A DNA stretch of 64,000 nt from Candolleomyces eurysporus (Eukaryota; Basidiomycota; Agaricomycetes; Agaricales; Psathyrellaceae). Shown here one piece after another: positions 1 through 10,173 of this stretch (position 1 is its first letter; every line of letters begins with the position of its first letter). The stretch spans positions 1-64,000 of the forward strand of contig JANBPK010000774.1 of assembly GCA_027579435.1 (NCBI GenBank), read 5' to 3'. The position numbers and the translations under genes are program-made. Under the pieces are notes generated by a model. The model had not been told where the DNA came from. It saw nothing but the letters and a program-made list of their open reading frames with translations, and searched no databases.

Positions 1-907
1 GGCGTCATTCCCCTTACGACGGCGTTCGGAGGGGGGCATGGGACCGCCACCGTTGTGGGCAGGCGGAGGTGGGCGAGGGCCCTGTCCGTTGGGGTTCATC
101 AGGTTCATGTTGATGCCGGGGGGACCGCGGGGTTGTGGTCCTGGGGGACCGCCTGGCCCCGGTGGGCCACGCATGTGCGGTGGTGGGGGCATACCACCCT
201 GTGGTTGCTGTGGTGGTGGTTGAGACGAAGGCTCGAAGGGGTTCTCAACAGGGGAGGGTGACTTTCCAAACCCACTGTCCAATTGGGCGAACGCAGGGGC
301 GGCGTACCCCGGTCTAGGAGCAGCGATAGGCGGAGGGGAGCGTTGAGTCGGCGGCGGTGCGATCCCATTCGGATTCAAGCTTGCATTGGGATTGGGAGCT
401 GAGGATGAGGGAGAAGAGGGTTTCCCACCATTAGCAACCGCAGCTGCGAGAGCTGCGTTTTTGCTCTGCTGGCCTGATGAAGCTGCTGCCTCTCGTTCCC
501 TCTTCTCTTTATCCGCCTTCCTCTTCCTCTCGTACGCCTCGTCGTCGCTATCATCGTCATCGTCAGAGTCCATTGCTAGGAGACCCATGCCAATTCCGCC
601 GATACCGCTGTTACGCGAAGTGGCTGTTGAGATAGCGCTCGTGGGACGCTGGCCGTTGGAAGACTCGCCGGGGGCAAGATAGTTGTCGTATCTACCGTCA
701 CGACAAGCAAAGATCAGCACAAAGGCCTAGGGGTAGACATCAGGGGACAGAGGCAGCAACTCACACATCGTACGCGCTCGACCTCTTATTTGGGTTGTCA
801 GGTTTAGCAGGAGGGACGCGGCGTTTAGTCGGGGAGGGTCCACCCTCGTAGTACGAATCTGGTTCGTCGGTTGCGAAAGGCGGTTTGCCTGCAAGGGGGG
901 GTGCCAT
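1..907 (-). CDS. Acidic, proline/glycine-rich protein, N-terminal part (3' end beyond window)
   Basis: I do not recognise the family. Exon 1 (765-907) starts MAPPLAGKPPFATDEPDSYY. A 73-nt GTGAGT...TAG intron (692-764) follows, then exon 2 (691 to the window edge). The product has a Ser/Asp-rich stretch (GLLAMDSDDDDDDSDDEA), a Lys/Arg/Glu-rich probable helix (ADKEKREREAAASSGQQ), then a long Pro/Gly/Asn-rich low-complexity region. The reading frame is open over the whole visible part. The inverted degenerate copy at about 14.94-16.15 kb continues further and encodes a single hydrophobic segment (WVWAIGMVVLCVVGGAIGLG) after a basic patch. The full protein may therefore be a single-pass membrane protein with a long cytoplasmic disordered N terminus; that is inference from the copy. 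The start is chosen because it is the first ATG in frame with the coding exon. Confidence 0.7.
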
Positions 908-2826
908 GATTTATTTGCTTTGTTGTTTTTGCTTCAGAAACGAGTGTGTTGTAAACGAGTGGAAGCGTGGCAGTTCGAGTGGAAGATGCCCGCGAGTTTA
1001 TATGTGGAGAGTCAGGGAGAGACTGCCTTCTCTTCGCTTATGTGCCTGCTTGCTGGCGTTGGACGTTTGATGCGTGTGTGTCGCTGTTGGTGGCGCAGGG
1101 TGCGGTCGACACCGATAGAATAGAGAGAGAGTGAGCGAACGTCAGAGGGAAGCCAAAACAAGCGGAAGCGAAAAGGAAGCCTGTCCTTTGGAAAGCGAGT
1201 GGAGAGAGTCAGGGAGAAGAGAGGGAAATGGAAAGAAACGATCAAAAAAACACCCACGCGAGGTTAGAGGGCCAAGCGGATGATCGTGTGTTGTTGTGTT
1301 GTTGTCAAGTTCGGGTGGAAAAGATAACCGCCGACCGACAAGGAGCCTTTGTCGTTACAGTCCGTAATAGGAGTAGCACTATCTAAGTGTTCGTGCGAGC
1401 CAAACGAGTGTGAGGGTGGAGAAAGACCGTTAGAGAGCCAGGAGATTCTATGTTGGACGTGGAGGAGATGAAGGAAAGATGCACGCTGCCAAGTCCGACA
1501 CAGAAGAAGAACCGCGGAGACTGAATATATCAAAGAAGCGTAACAACCAACTCGTTTGCCCTCCACGCTCCACCGCGTTGCCCATTGCCGGTCCACATGT
1601 GCGCCATGCTCTGACCCGTATCTCCACCCTCTCGTCACTGTCAAAGTCTGTCAAGTCAACTCTCATCGTCCACCTCAACGACCATCCGTCTGGCGAACCG
1701 CCAAGACTCCTGTCTCGAAAAAGCCCGAAGTATTGCCCAAAAAGTCTTGGGATGACGAGCGGCGTGCGCTCATTGGCTCATCAACGGATGATCTGATGGC
1801 GCGTCAGCCATGTGGGTACTGCCCCCGAAAATGCCGCGCCGAAGCTGCGCTCACAGCAAACGTTCGTCCCGCCCATGCAGGACATAAATAGATAAGGCGA
1901 GACTATATTCGAAAGTGAAGCAATTAATTGGTGTTCAACGGACTCATCAACACCGGCCTCCGTGGTCGGAAGTCATTAATTATTTTTGTTCAAAATGGAA
2001 TAAGAGTCCTCGACCACGACCGAAGACAGGAGGAACGCAGACGAAAGTGGCGATTCTTATTATTCTCCATATTTCAAAGGACCGACTCTCCGAAGGCCCA
2101 TGTTCCGCAAATATTCAGCTCTTGACTGATTTTCGACTGCATGACTTTCGGTATACTGAAGTCCCCGACCTTGCTCAAATTGGACGCAATCATGCTCAGC
2201 TATAGTCGATTTAACGACGCTTAGCACGACCTTTGTTCTTTCCCTTCCGATCTCCTCGTCCCTTTCTCGGATTTCACCGACAAATTTGCAGTGTCAAGGT
2301 ACCACTCCAAGGCGACGTCCAAATCGACTCGTGCGCGTGTTCGCTCAGAGAGTGTAAAGCGATCCGTAAACTCCTGTAACACGTTCTCCGTTGTGTCCGA
2401 GCAGGAACCGACTGTCTCATAGTGGGCGTGGAAGAAGATTGAATGTTGGCCATGACGGGTAAATTGAACGTCCCTCCCTAGTGCTGCACCGCGCAACACG
2501 GAAAATCTAGCTTTCAGCTCAAGCTACACACCTCCGAGAACATAATCAAGCGTGACTTCAATAATCGGAAATAAAGAAAGGGCTGGTTGGAGCAGTAGAG
2601 AGACCTGGTGCTGTTCCGACAAGGATGGGGAGGTTGAAAGTGGTGAGGGAACAGTCAGTGGCTTCATCTGTCGTCCCCTTTCCTTCGTTGGAGTTTGATG
2701 TCCAACGGGGTATGTCTTTATGCTTCCATAAGTAACGGAGCGCACTTGGATAAACCCTCTTAAAATTAAAATAGACTTCAAATTTGAAGATAGCTACGGT
2801 CTACGATAGAAATGAACCACTAATAA
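908..2826. other. Intergenic: left flank of F-box array, with repeated 3'-flank sequence
   Basis: No gene is convincing here. From about 1690 onward the sequence is a copy of the spacer found between other array members: 1690-1960 matches 9750-9960, and 1960-2220 matches 6000-6270. The array repeat therefore begins near 1690. Short open frames around 1479-1891 (for instance one with KTPVSKKPEVLPKKSWDDE) look weakly coding, but lack a plausible start or stop context and are partly duplicated in the spacer at 9.75 kb. They may be a gene fragment captured in the repeat. Confidence 0.5.
2221..2499 (-). pseudogene. Conserved remnant downstream of F-box copy 1 (CSDT segment plus basic tail)
   Basis: A minus-strand open stretch carries YETVGSCSDTTENVLQEF followed by LSERTRARVDLDVALEWYLD, and in a shifted frame a Lys/Arg/Gly tail ending GKNKGRAKRR plus stop (TAA near 2218). 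Related peptides occur in the same place downstream of F-box copies 2 (6260-6475), 3 (about 8390-8500), 5 (about 11700-11850) and 8 (about 18480-18600), most of them with stops or frame changes. I read this as the decayed end of an ancestral longer gene, or of a small neighbour duplicated with the array. There is no start codon context or family match I can name. Confidence 0.4.
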
Positions 2827-3957
2827 TCAAACGTCCGAGCTGCTATTCTGGAAGACGTATGCGATTGCGATGCGTTTCAGTTAGTTAGTGAAGTACAAGC
2901 GAGCGGATCCTAGACTCACCTGCATTTCTCTTCGACGAGACCGTTCCTCGATGTACTCTTCAGCACGAGTCCAGAAGTCTTTTCCAACCGAACAACCCAT
3001 GCAGTCATCGATTATGTCCTTGTAGAGGCGCACAATTCCATGTAAATCCGGAAAAGATAGGAACTCATTTCCCACCCATGCGACAACCGTTCGGCTGTCA
3101 ATGTCCCCATCGTTAATAGCCTTCACTCCTTCCATTTCTACGAGCGTATTCTCGAGGTAGAAGCGGGGATAAAACCAGACGACGAACACCCGAAGGGAGG
3201 GAGGGAAAAGGTCCATGGCTTCTCGGGTCCATTCGGCACACCCCCTCAGACTAGATAAGCAGTGAGCCGAGACATGCGTCAGGCAAGGGAGGGATCGGAG
3301 TGTGTCCCAGCCTGCTTGGCTGTCGACCCGTACTAATTCGAGGTGTGTGACATTCTGGAAGATGGGATGAGAGAAATGCACTTGATCCGTCGAAAGGATT
3401 TGATGGTACATGGATAACCGGCGTGGGGAGAGTTTAGGGGAGGTTATAAAGTTGCGGAGGTCTCTGAGGTCCTTTGCCAGGATACCGGAAGGTGATGTCT
3501 CGCCCGAGTCGACCCATTGATTTGGATTACTCCACAGCATCAACATTTCGACGTTGTGGCATGCCTTGAGAACTGACAGGACACTCGCGGCATCTGAGCG
3601 GAAATCCATAATGGCAACTGCCTTGACATGGGTGGCGAAGAAATCTGTTGATTTCATGGAGCTCGAGTCGGCATGACTGACATCTTCAAGAATCCTACGG
3701 AGGCTCTCCAGTTGCGTTTCAGAACGGATGATAAGTGTGCGGTAGAGAATCGGTTCAACCCTTAATAGCTGCAGTAAGTAGATGAGCTGAGCATGGGACC
3801 GTAGCACCCACCAGGCATTGATCTTCCTTGATACCAAAGCGTAAGAGCGGCCCCTTTCTGGATTCAACTCGACGACGAGCTCGAAAACCAGTCGGCACAG
3901 ATCCTCGGGTAGATCCGAGAAACAGAAACGAGGAATTTCCAGGAGACTTGTGCTCAT
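2827..3957 (-). CDS. F-box-like protein, array copy 1
   Basis: Model: exons 3812-3957, 2920-3760 and 2827-2847; 335 aa. Residues about 13-49 form an F-box (FSDLPEDLCRLVFELV...ALVSRKINAW), the SKP1-binding module of SCF ubiquitin ligases. The rest is an alpha/beta region without clear repeats, probably the substrate-recognition part. Intron 1 (3761-3811, 51 nt) has a weak GTGGGT donor and contains no in-frame stop. If it is retained the protein simply gains 17 residues, so an unspliced 358-aa product (2881-3957) is also possible. Intron 2 (72 nt) has GTGAGT, a CTAAC branch-like site and CCAG, and leads to a 7-codon last exon. It is most similar to copy 2. Its conserved upstream element is displaced to 5639-5675 by the insertion at 4007-5609. 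Confidence 0.8.
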
Positions 3958-4006
3958 TATGTGGGCCTTGACTTTTAACGCGATGGTTCGAGGTAAAGAT
4001 GCAGAT

Positions 4007-5609
4007 GCCCGCTACTCTAAGTAGCGGGTCTTTATACTTACTTACCCTGAAACCTCCAGAAAGGTGTACAGCCTTTGTCAGCTGAGTTTCTACTCCCCCT
4101 TTCGCGTCTTGTCTCTCGACCATCATCTCCCTTCGCACCCCAGCACTTCGTCGCCTACCCGTGCCTTACCAAACCTGTCGGTCCGCTTTTGCCCTAGGTC
4201 CTTGATTCTCTATACTAGCTCGGTTGTCAACACTTCATCTCAGTGCTCCCCAACTGCTTGCCCATCGCCGACCAGCCTCCTATCTAAACCTGTCTCACCC
4301 TCCATCCCTTGTTCCCATACCCTCTTCGTTTGGTAAGCCGTTTTTCGCTGCTAGCGCAGTTCGTCTCTCTGATCCACACCGCTTTCAGGTTGACTATGCC
4401 TTCTTTCTCTCCGTACTGGAGTGCTCACGCTGTCCCTGTTGTTACAAAACATATTAATGTTAATCATTTCATCTCCATATGATATAAACCGCGTCGCTCG
4501 CCTGCTGNCCCCCCCTTGCGGCCCATTGCCCACATGCAAACCCATCTCTTCTTACGAGGATCTGTGGTTTTCATTGCTTCCGCACCTCCTCCGCGGTGAA
4601 CGCCTCACCTCTGATGGTCCTGCTTGCCCCACCTTTGCTTGTTACCCTTCTCAGTCGACTTTGGCTGCCAATATATGGTCCTATGTACTGCTTACGCTAA
4701 TCTCGCCCCTCGCCTCCTTGCTGGCGGTGGGTACGTGTGTTGAAGCTGCGATTTTACTTTGCTAAGCTGCGATCGGAATTGCCGTCCTCATCCATCTATT
4801 CTTGCGTGTATACAGTCGATGCCGCAAAGCATGTCCTACATCGTTCGATCTTTGCTTTTGTCTGGAGGGATGCCCAATTCGTTTCGGCAAAGCAGGGCAT
4901 GCGAAGTTTGCGGTCATGTTCTCCATCAAGACACAGGCGCCGTACCATTCTTTCGCTCTCTCGTACATGCTGTTACGCTTCTCGGAGCAGTATACGCGTG
5001 ACGGCAAGTACCAGAGATTCCTTCTCGTTGACTTGACATACACATTCACGCCCTATGGAGGCACAGATAAGAATGGTACAATCTATTATAACTGTAGAGA
5101 GAAGGATAAGACAGTACTTACACTGTGATCATGCCCCGAGCTTCTGAGAACGAGAGGTGACGGTAAGCTCTGAAGCAATTGACATGGACGACCCGTTGCT
5201 AATATTGTGTAATATAGGTANCAGTGACTCCGAGATCANAATGTGAACGAAATAATCATCGTCGNTCGAGCAAGCAANGATCGCATTTTTTATCGGTACA
5301 TACTCGATTACGCGACGTAAAGAGAGCTCAGGGCCCATGAAAGCTTCTGGGAAACGCTGAGAAATTACGGGATGCCTGCTCATGCGATCTTACTGAATCC
5401 CTCGGATGTGCAAGGTACGCTGATTTGCGAGCAACCATTTTGGAATGACCAACACTCACAGAATGGATTGGAAGACGATTTGGACGATGTGTATTCTGTT
5501 GATCGAACTGGAATTGTAAATTTGTAGTGTTCGAGTCTTTATGGTGTAGCTTCTCCAAAAGGAGCATTAGAGTAGCGGGCTTAGCGGCAGAGCCGCGCCA
5601 CCTGTCGTT
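4007..5609. mobile_element. Insertion with inverted ends and 3' hairpin; Helitron2/Helentron-like (inferred)
   Basis: Comparison with the upstream region of F-box copy 2 (7780-7810, GATGGAGATCTGCCACTC) shows that about 1.6 kb has been inserted upstream of copy 1. The left end begins GCCCGCTACTCTAA (4007-4020), itself part of a 21-bp palindrome (4008-4028). The exact inverse, TTAGAGTAGCGGGC, lies at 5567-5580, followed by a GC-rich hairpin (GCGGC-AGA-GCCGC, 5584-5596) about 13 bp before the right junction. A terminal 5' repeat, a subterminal 3' inverted repeat and a 3' stem-loop are the arrangement of Helitron2/Helentron-type rolling-circle elements. No Rep/helicase is encoded, so it would be non-autonomous. 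Four ambiguous bases cluster at 5221-5278, as expected for a collapsed multicopy sequence. A different class of non-autonomous DNA element is possible. Confidence 0.55.
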
Positions 5610-5638
5610 ATCTGCCACTCATTGATGAGGTGATCTAT

Positions 5639-5675
5639 GGGCGCCAAGTGTTCAGGCGCCGACTGAAAAGATCAA
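5639..5675 (-). promoter_or_regulatory. Conserved palindromic upstream element (copy 1, displaced)
   Basis: GGGCGCCAAGTGTTCAGGCGCC followed by GACTGAAAAGATCAA. The GGCGCC half-sites form an inverted repeat. In the other array copies this block lies about 60-100 bp upstream of the ATG; here it is about 1.7 kb away because of the insertion. Confidence 0.5.
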
Positions 5676-6621
5676 AGGGAACACAGCCCGAGTTCTCTCT
5701 TGGCCCTTGGTAGCTCTGTGTCCAGCCCAGGTATGTACGGGGTCGGATACTAGAATCAGGGCTGATGAGACTTTCAAGGTACAAGGCACCCCCACTAGAA
5801 TATGTCGCGGTCAATCCGACGTTCGTAAGCTTGCTGCTGGCGGACATCTCATGCTCACCGCTCCAGTTGCGGACGAAGTGCTGTACCGAAGCTGTGCTCG
5901 AGCAGGCAACGTTTGTCTCTCGCTCACGCAGGACATCAACAGATGAGTTGACATGTAACAACTAACTGGTGTTCAACAGAGTCACTGACACCGGCCTGAG
6001 TGGTCCGAAGTGATAGATTTTTTTGTTTTCAAAATGGAAGAAGAGTCATTAACCACGACCAAAGACGGGAGGAACGCAGACGAAAGTGGCTATCCTTATT
6101 ATTCTCCACACCTCAGACGACCGACTCTCCGAGCGTCCATGTTCCGCAAATATCCAGCTCTTGGTAGCTTCACTTGATTTTCGACTGCATGACTTTCGGT
6201 ATACGGAAGTACCCGACCTTGCTCAAATTGGACATAATCATGCTCAGCTATAGTCGATTTAACGACGCTTAGCACTACCTTTGTTCTTTCCCTTCCGACC
6301 TCCTCGTCCCTTCCTCGGATTTCACCGACAAATCTGCAGCGTCGAGGGACCACTCCAAATCGACTCGTGGGCGTGTTCGCTCAGGGTGTGTAATGCAATC
6401 GATAAACTCCTTGAACAGGCTCTCCGGTGTGTCCGAGCAGCAACCAACTGTCTCGTAGTGGACGCGGAAGGGCATTCACTGTTGGCCATGGTGTCCTACG
6501 GGGTACGTCTTAGTGGCTTCCACGAAGTACCGGAGCACGCTAGGGTAAACCCTCTCGAAATTAAAACGGACTCCAAATTTGAAGATAGCTACGGTCTACA
6601 GTAGAAATAAGCTACTAGTAA
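5676..6621. repeat. Array spacer / 3' flank of F-box copy 2
   Basis: This is repeated intergenic sequence shared with the other F-box units, for example the block around 5930-6000 (GTGTTCAACAGAGTCACTGA) and 6000-6270, which matches 1960-2220 closely. It includes the copy-2 version of the CSDT remnant (6260-6475, minus strand). No independent gene is seen. Confidence 0.55.
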
Positions 6622-7749
6622 TCAAACGGCCGAGCAGCCTTTCTGGAAGACGTATGCGATTGCGATGCATTTCAGTTAGTTAGCGAAGTACAAGAGAGCG
6701 GATCCTAGACTCGCCTGGAGTTCTCTTCGACGATGCCGTTCCTCGATGAACTCTTCAGCAAGAGTCCAGAAGTCTTTTCCAACCGAACAACCCATCCAGT
6801 CTTCGATTATGTCCTTGTAGAGGCGCAGAATTGGATGCAAATCCCATGAACTTAGCAAAGAACTTCCCATGTATGCGACAACCGCTCGGCTGTCAATGTC
6901 CCCGTCTTGAATAGCCTTCACTCCCTCGAATTCTGCGTGAGTATTCTCGAAGCAGAGGTCGGGATAAAACCAGACAATGAACACCCGAAGGGTTGGAGGG
7001 AAAAGGTCCATGGCTTCCCGGGTCCATTGGCCACACCCCTCCAGACTAGATAAGCAGTGAGCCGAGACATGCGTCAGGCAAGGGAGGGATCGGAGTGTTT
7101 CCCAGCCTGCTTTGCTGTCGACCCTTACCAATTCCAGGTGTGTGACATTCTGGAAGATGGGATGAGAGAAATGCACCTCACTCGTCGTAAGGATGCGATG
7201 GAACATGGATATCCGGCGTGGGGAGAGTTTAGGGGAGGTTATAAATTCGCGAAGGTCTGTGAGGTCCTTTGCCAGGGTGCCGTAAGGTGATGCCCCGCCC
7301 GGCTCGCGTTTATTCGGATTGCTCCACAACACCAGTATTTCGACGTTGTGGCATGCTTTGAGAACTGACAGGGCATTCGCGGCATCCGAGCGCAAAGTAA
7401 CAATGGCAACTAACTTGACATGGGTGGCGAAGAAATCTGTTGATTTCGTGGAGCTTGAGTCGATCTGATTGGTATCTTCAACAATCCTACGGAGGCTCTC
7501 CAGTTGCGCTTCAGATTGGATGATGAGTGTGCGGTAAAGAATCGGTTCGATCCTTGATAGCTGTAGTAAGTAGATGAGCTGAGCACGGTACTGTAGCACT
7601 CACCAGGCATTGACTTCCTTTGATACCAAAGCGCAAGAGCGGCCAGTTTCTGGATCCGACTCTGCGACGAGCTCGAAAACCAGTCGGCACAGATCCTCGG
7701 GTAGATCCGAGAAACAGAAACGAGGAATTTCCAGGAGACTTGTGCTCAT
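6622..7749 (-). CDS. F-box-like protein, array copy 2
   Basis: Model: exons 7604-7749, 6715-7552 and 6622-6642; 334 aa. The F-box is at residues 13-49 (FSDLPEDLCRLVFELVAESD). Intron 1 (7553-7603, 51 nt, GTGAGT...CAAG) contains an in-frame TGA, so splicing is needed for a full-length product. Intron 2 begins GCGAGT rather than GTGAGT, so it would be a GC-AG intron (6643-6714, 72 nt). Unspliced, translation stops 13 residues later, at 6676. The predicted protein is close to copy 1 throughout, and the 3' flanks match too, so copies 1 and 2 come from a recent duplication of the whole unit. It probably acts as a substrate adaptor in an SCF complex; that role is inferred from the F-box alone. Confidence 0.8.
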
Positions 7750-7824
7750 TATGTGGTCCTTGACTTTAATGTGATGGTCGGAGGTAAAGATGGAGATCTG
7801 CCACTCATCGATGGGGTGATCTAT

Positions 7825-7861
7825 GGGCGCCAAGGGTTCAGGCGCCGACTCAAAAGATCAA
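7825..7861 (-). promoter_or_regulatory. Conserved palindromic upstream element (copy 2)
   Basis: The GGCGCC inverted-repeat block with the flanking GACTCAAAAGATCAA tail lies about 75 bp upstream of the copy 2 ATG (7749). Confidence 0.5.
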
Positions 7862-8533
7862 GGGGAACAGTCCGAGTTCCCTCTTGGCCCTTGGTAGCTC
7901 TGTCTCCAGTCCAGGTATATACGGGGTCGAATACTAGAATCAGGGTTGATGAGACTTTCAGGTACAAGGGGCACTAGAATATGTCGCTGTCAATCCGACG
8001 TCTGCAAGTTTGTTGCCGGCAGGCATCCCATGCTCACCACTCCAGTTGCAGAGAGGACGAGAAAGTAAGATAGAAAGGGACTGTCCCTGGTTTTTTTTTT
8101 CTTCCTTCTATATAATTTAAAGAGCGTCNTAATGGAAAATGGCACGTCTCCTGAACACCGAAGCTGTGCTCAAGCAGGCAACGTTTGTCCCTCACTCATG
8201 CGTACATCAATAAATGAGGGGAGCATGTAGTAATTAAATGGTGTTCAGAAGAGTCATTAACCAGAACCGAGTACAGGAGGAACACAGATAAAAGTGGCCA
8301 TTCTCATTATACTCCATAACTTCCGAGATACATACTCCTTCATTCAGAGCTTCTCGCCTATAACATCGCGCGCTTCGAAGTACTATCCCATTGCCAGGTC
8401 TAATTCAAATGTATGCAGCCTTTCTCGGGGTTTGTGGCATGACATATAAACTCCCTCGACGCGGTCTTTGCTGTGTCCGAGCAGTACCCAAATGTCGATG
8501 TGTCGTCGTGGCGTCGGAAAATATTTTATGTTG
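7862..8533. repeat. Array spacer between copies 2 and 3
   Basis: Repeated spacer of the F-box array (AGAAAGTAAGATAGAAAGGG near 8060 recurs near 9655, 13340 and 20035). It also contains a degraded CSDT remnant on the minus strand (about 8390-8500) with an in-frame stop. No functional gene is seen. Confidence 0.5.
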
Positions 8534-9576
8534 TCAAGCCGCCGAGCGACCATTCTGGAGGATACACGCATTTGCGGTGCGCTTGATTAGTGAAGCGCTG
8601 CAAGACAGCAGATCCTGGGCTCACCTGCGCTTCCATTCGACGTTGCCGTTCTTCAATGAACTCTTCAGCAAGAGTCCAAAATCTTTTCCGACCGGGACAC
8701 CCGCGCAATCTTTGACTACGTCATGGTAGGAGCGGCGAATTGGACGGGAGTCGGGATGCAGGTCGCGGAACGCTGACGAAGGACAATTCATAGACGCCGT
8801 AACCGCTCGGCTGTCAATATCACCATCTTGAATAGCCTTGTACCCTTCGGATCCTTCGCTCATATCACATTTGAAGAAGGTTGCGGAGGAAATCCAGAAA
8901 ATAAACACCCGAAGAGAGCAAGGGCAGAGATCCACCGTTTCTCGGACCCAACGGCCGCAGCTCTTCATATAAAATGTGCAGTAAACGGATAATTGCGTCA
9001 GGCGAGGGAGACGTCGGAGTGCGTCGCAGCGTACTTCGTCCGCCTCGTCCCATACCAATTCCACATGTGTTGCATTCTAGAAGATAGGATAGGAGAAATG
9101 GGCTACACCATTGGGAAACGTGTTTCCGTCGATAGAGATCCAGCATGGGGAGAGTTCAGGGGAAGCTAGAAAGTTGTGAAGCTCCACAAGACTCTTGTGC
9201 GCCTGTGCCGGCTGCGCCGAGTCGCGTTCAATTGGGATACCCCACAGCACCAGCCTTTCAACACTGTGGCATGCCGTGAGGATTGACAGGATATTCGTGG
9301 CATACTCCTCACGATCATTGGTAATAACAATCGCCTTGACATAGGAGGCAAAGAAATCTGGCGATTTCATGATGGAGTCGCTATGATTGGCATCTTCAAC
9401 GGTCCCATAGAGGTTCATCAGTTGTCTCGTATCTTCGATGATGAGAGTGCGGTGGGTAGGTGAGCTGGGTATAAGAGTGTAGCGCTCACCAGACATTGAC
9501 CTTTCTAAATACCAAAGCGCAAGAGCGGCCGGTTTCTGGGTCTAACTCTGTGGCGAGATTGATGAGTGATCTATTG
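8534..9576 (-). pseudogene. F-box-like protein pseudogene, array copy 3
   Basis: This is homologous to the neighbouring array genes but broken in four ways. (a) The 5' half of exon 1, with the start codon and most of the F-box, is deleted: homology begins at ELATELDPETGRSCALV and joins the upstream spacer near 9576. (b) The intron 1 region is shortened and its acceptor is lost. (c) A TAG at about 9074-9076 replaces the conserved Gln codon in YPIFQNATHVEL. (d) One base is missing at about 8680 (AAAGATTTTGGA against AAAGACTTCTGGA in sisters), which shifts the frame before FWTLAEEFIEER. The terminal exon remnant at 8534-8554 is still recognisable. Confidence 0.85.
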
Positions 9577-9611
9577 CGCCCAGTGTTCAGGCGCCGACTG
9601 AAAAGATCAAG
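9575..9611 (-). promoter_or_regulatory. Conserved upstream element (copy 3)
   Basis: A GCGCC...GGCGCCGACTG block with the GAAAAGATCAA tail, now directly abutting the 5'-truncated copy 3 because the intervening leader and F-box start are deleted. Confidence 0.45.
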
Positions 9612-10173
9612 GTGCTGGCTAGGCCCACTGCACAAGTTGCGGAGAGAGAGGGAGAAAGCAAGATAGAAACGGACCTTCCGCGATCAACCTCCCTTCCTTC
9701 TTAATAATTGAATGAACGTCCGATGCAACATGGCACATCTCTGACAAATCGCCAAGGTTCTTGTCTCGCAAATCTCCCCAAAACGTCTTGGGATGACGAG
9801 CGGCGTGCGCTCAGTGGGTGTACTGCTTCCCAAGCAGTGCCACACCGAGGCTGTCATCGAGCAGGCACGCTCATCCCTCGTCCATGCGGCAGATAAATAG
9901 ATAAGTTCAAACTATATTCGGACGTGTGGTAATTATTTGGTGTTCAACAGAGTCGCCAACGTTGGTCTGATCGTTGCGCCTTTATTTGTGGCTCCCTACC
10001 GTTTGTTGGAGTTTGGGGTGCTTAGGGATATATCTTTATAGCTTCCACGAGGTACCGCAGCACGCTTGGGTGGACCTTCTAGAAATTACGATGGACTCCA
10101 AACCTGAAATTCAGTGTTTGACGGCAGTTCTACAGGATAGCTATGGTCTGTGATAGGAATGAGCTACTAATAG
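9612..10173. repeat. Array spacer between copies 3 and 4
   Basis: Shared intergenic repeat; 9750-9960 matches 1690-1960 at the left edge of the array, including the AAGTCTTGGGATGACGAGCG-like segment. No gene is seen. Confidence 0.5.

Noticed and set aside
105..368. Overlapping open frames on both strands in 38-682
   Set aside because: They are shadows of the GC-rich, proline/glycine-coding exon 2 of the minus-strand gene, whose frame is supported by its intron and by the inverted copy at 15 kb.
1556..1891. Plus-strand frame with KTPVSKKPEVLPKKSWDDE
   Set aside because: It looks coding locally but has no supported start, and the same DNA recurs as spacer at 9.75 kb. Noted as a possible captured fragment only.
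4802..5128. 108-codon open frame inside the insertion
   Set aside because: No domain, no splice signals and several overlapping frames of similar length; no evidence for a cargo gene or Rep/helicase.
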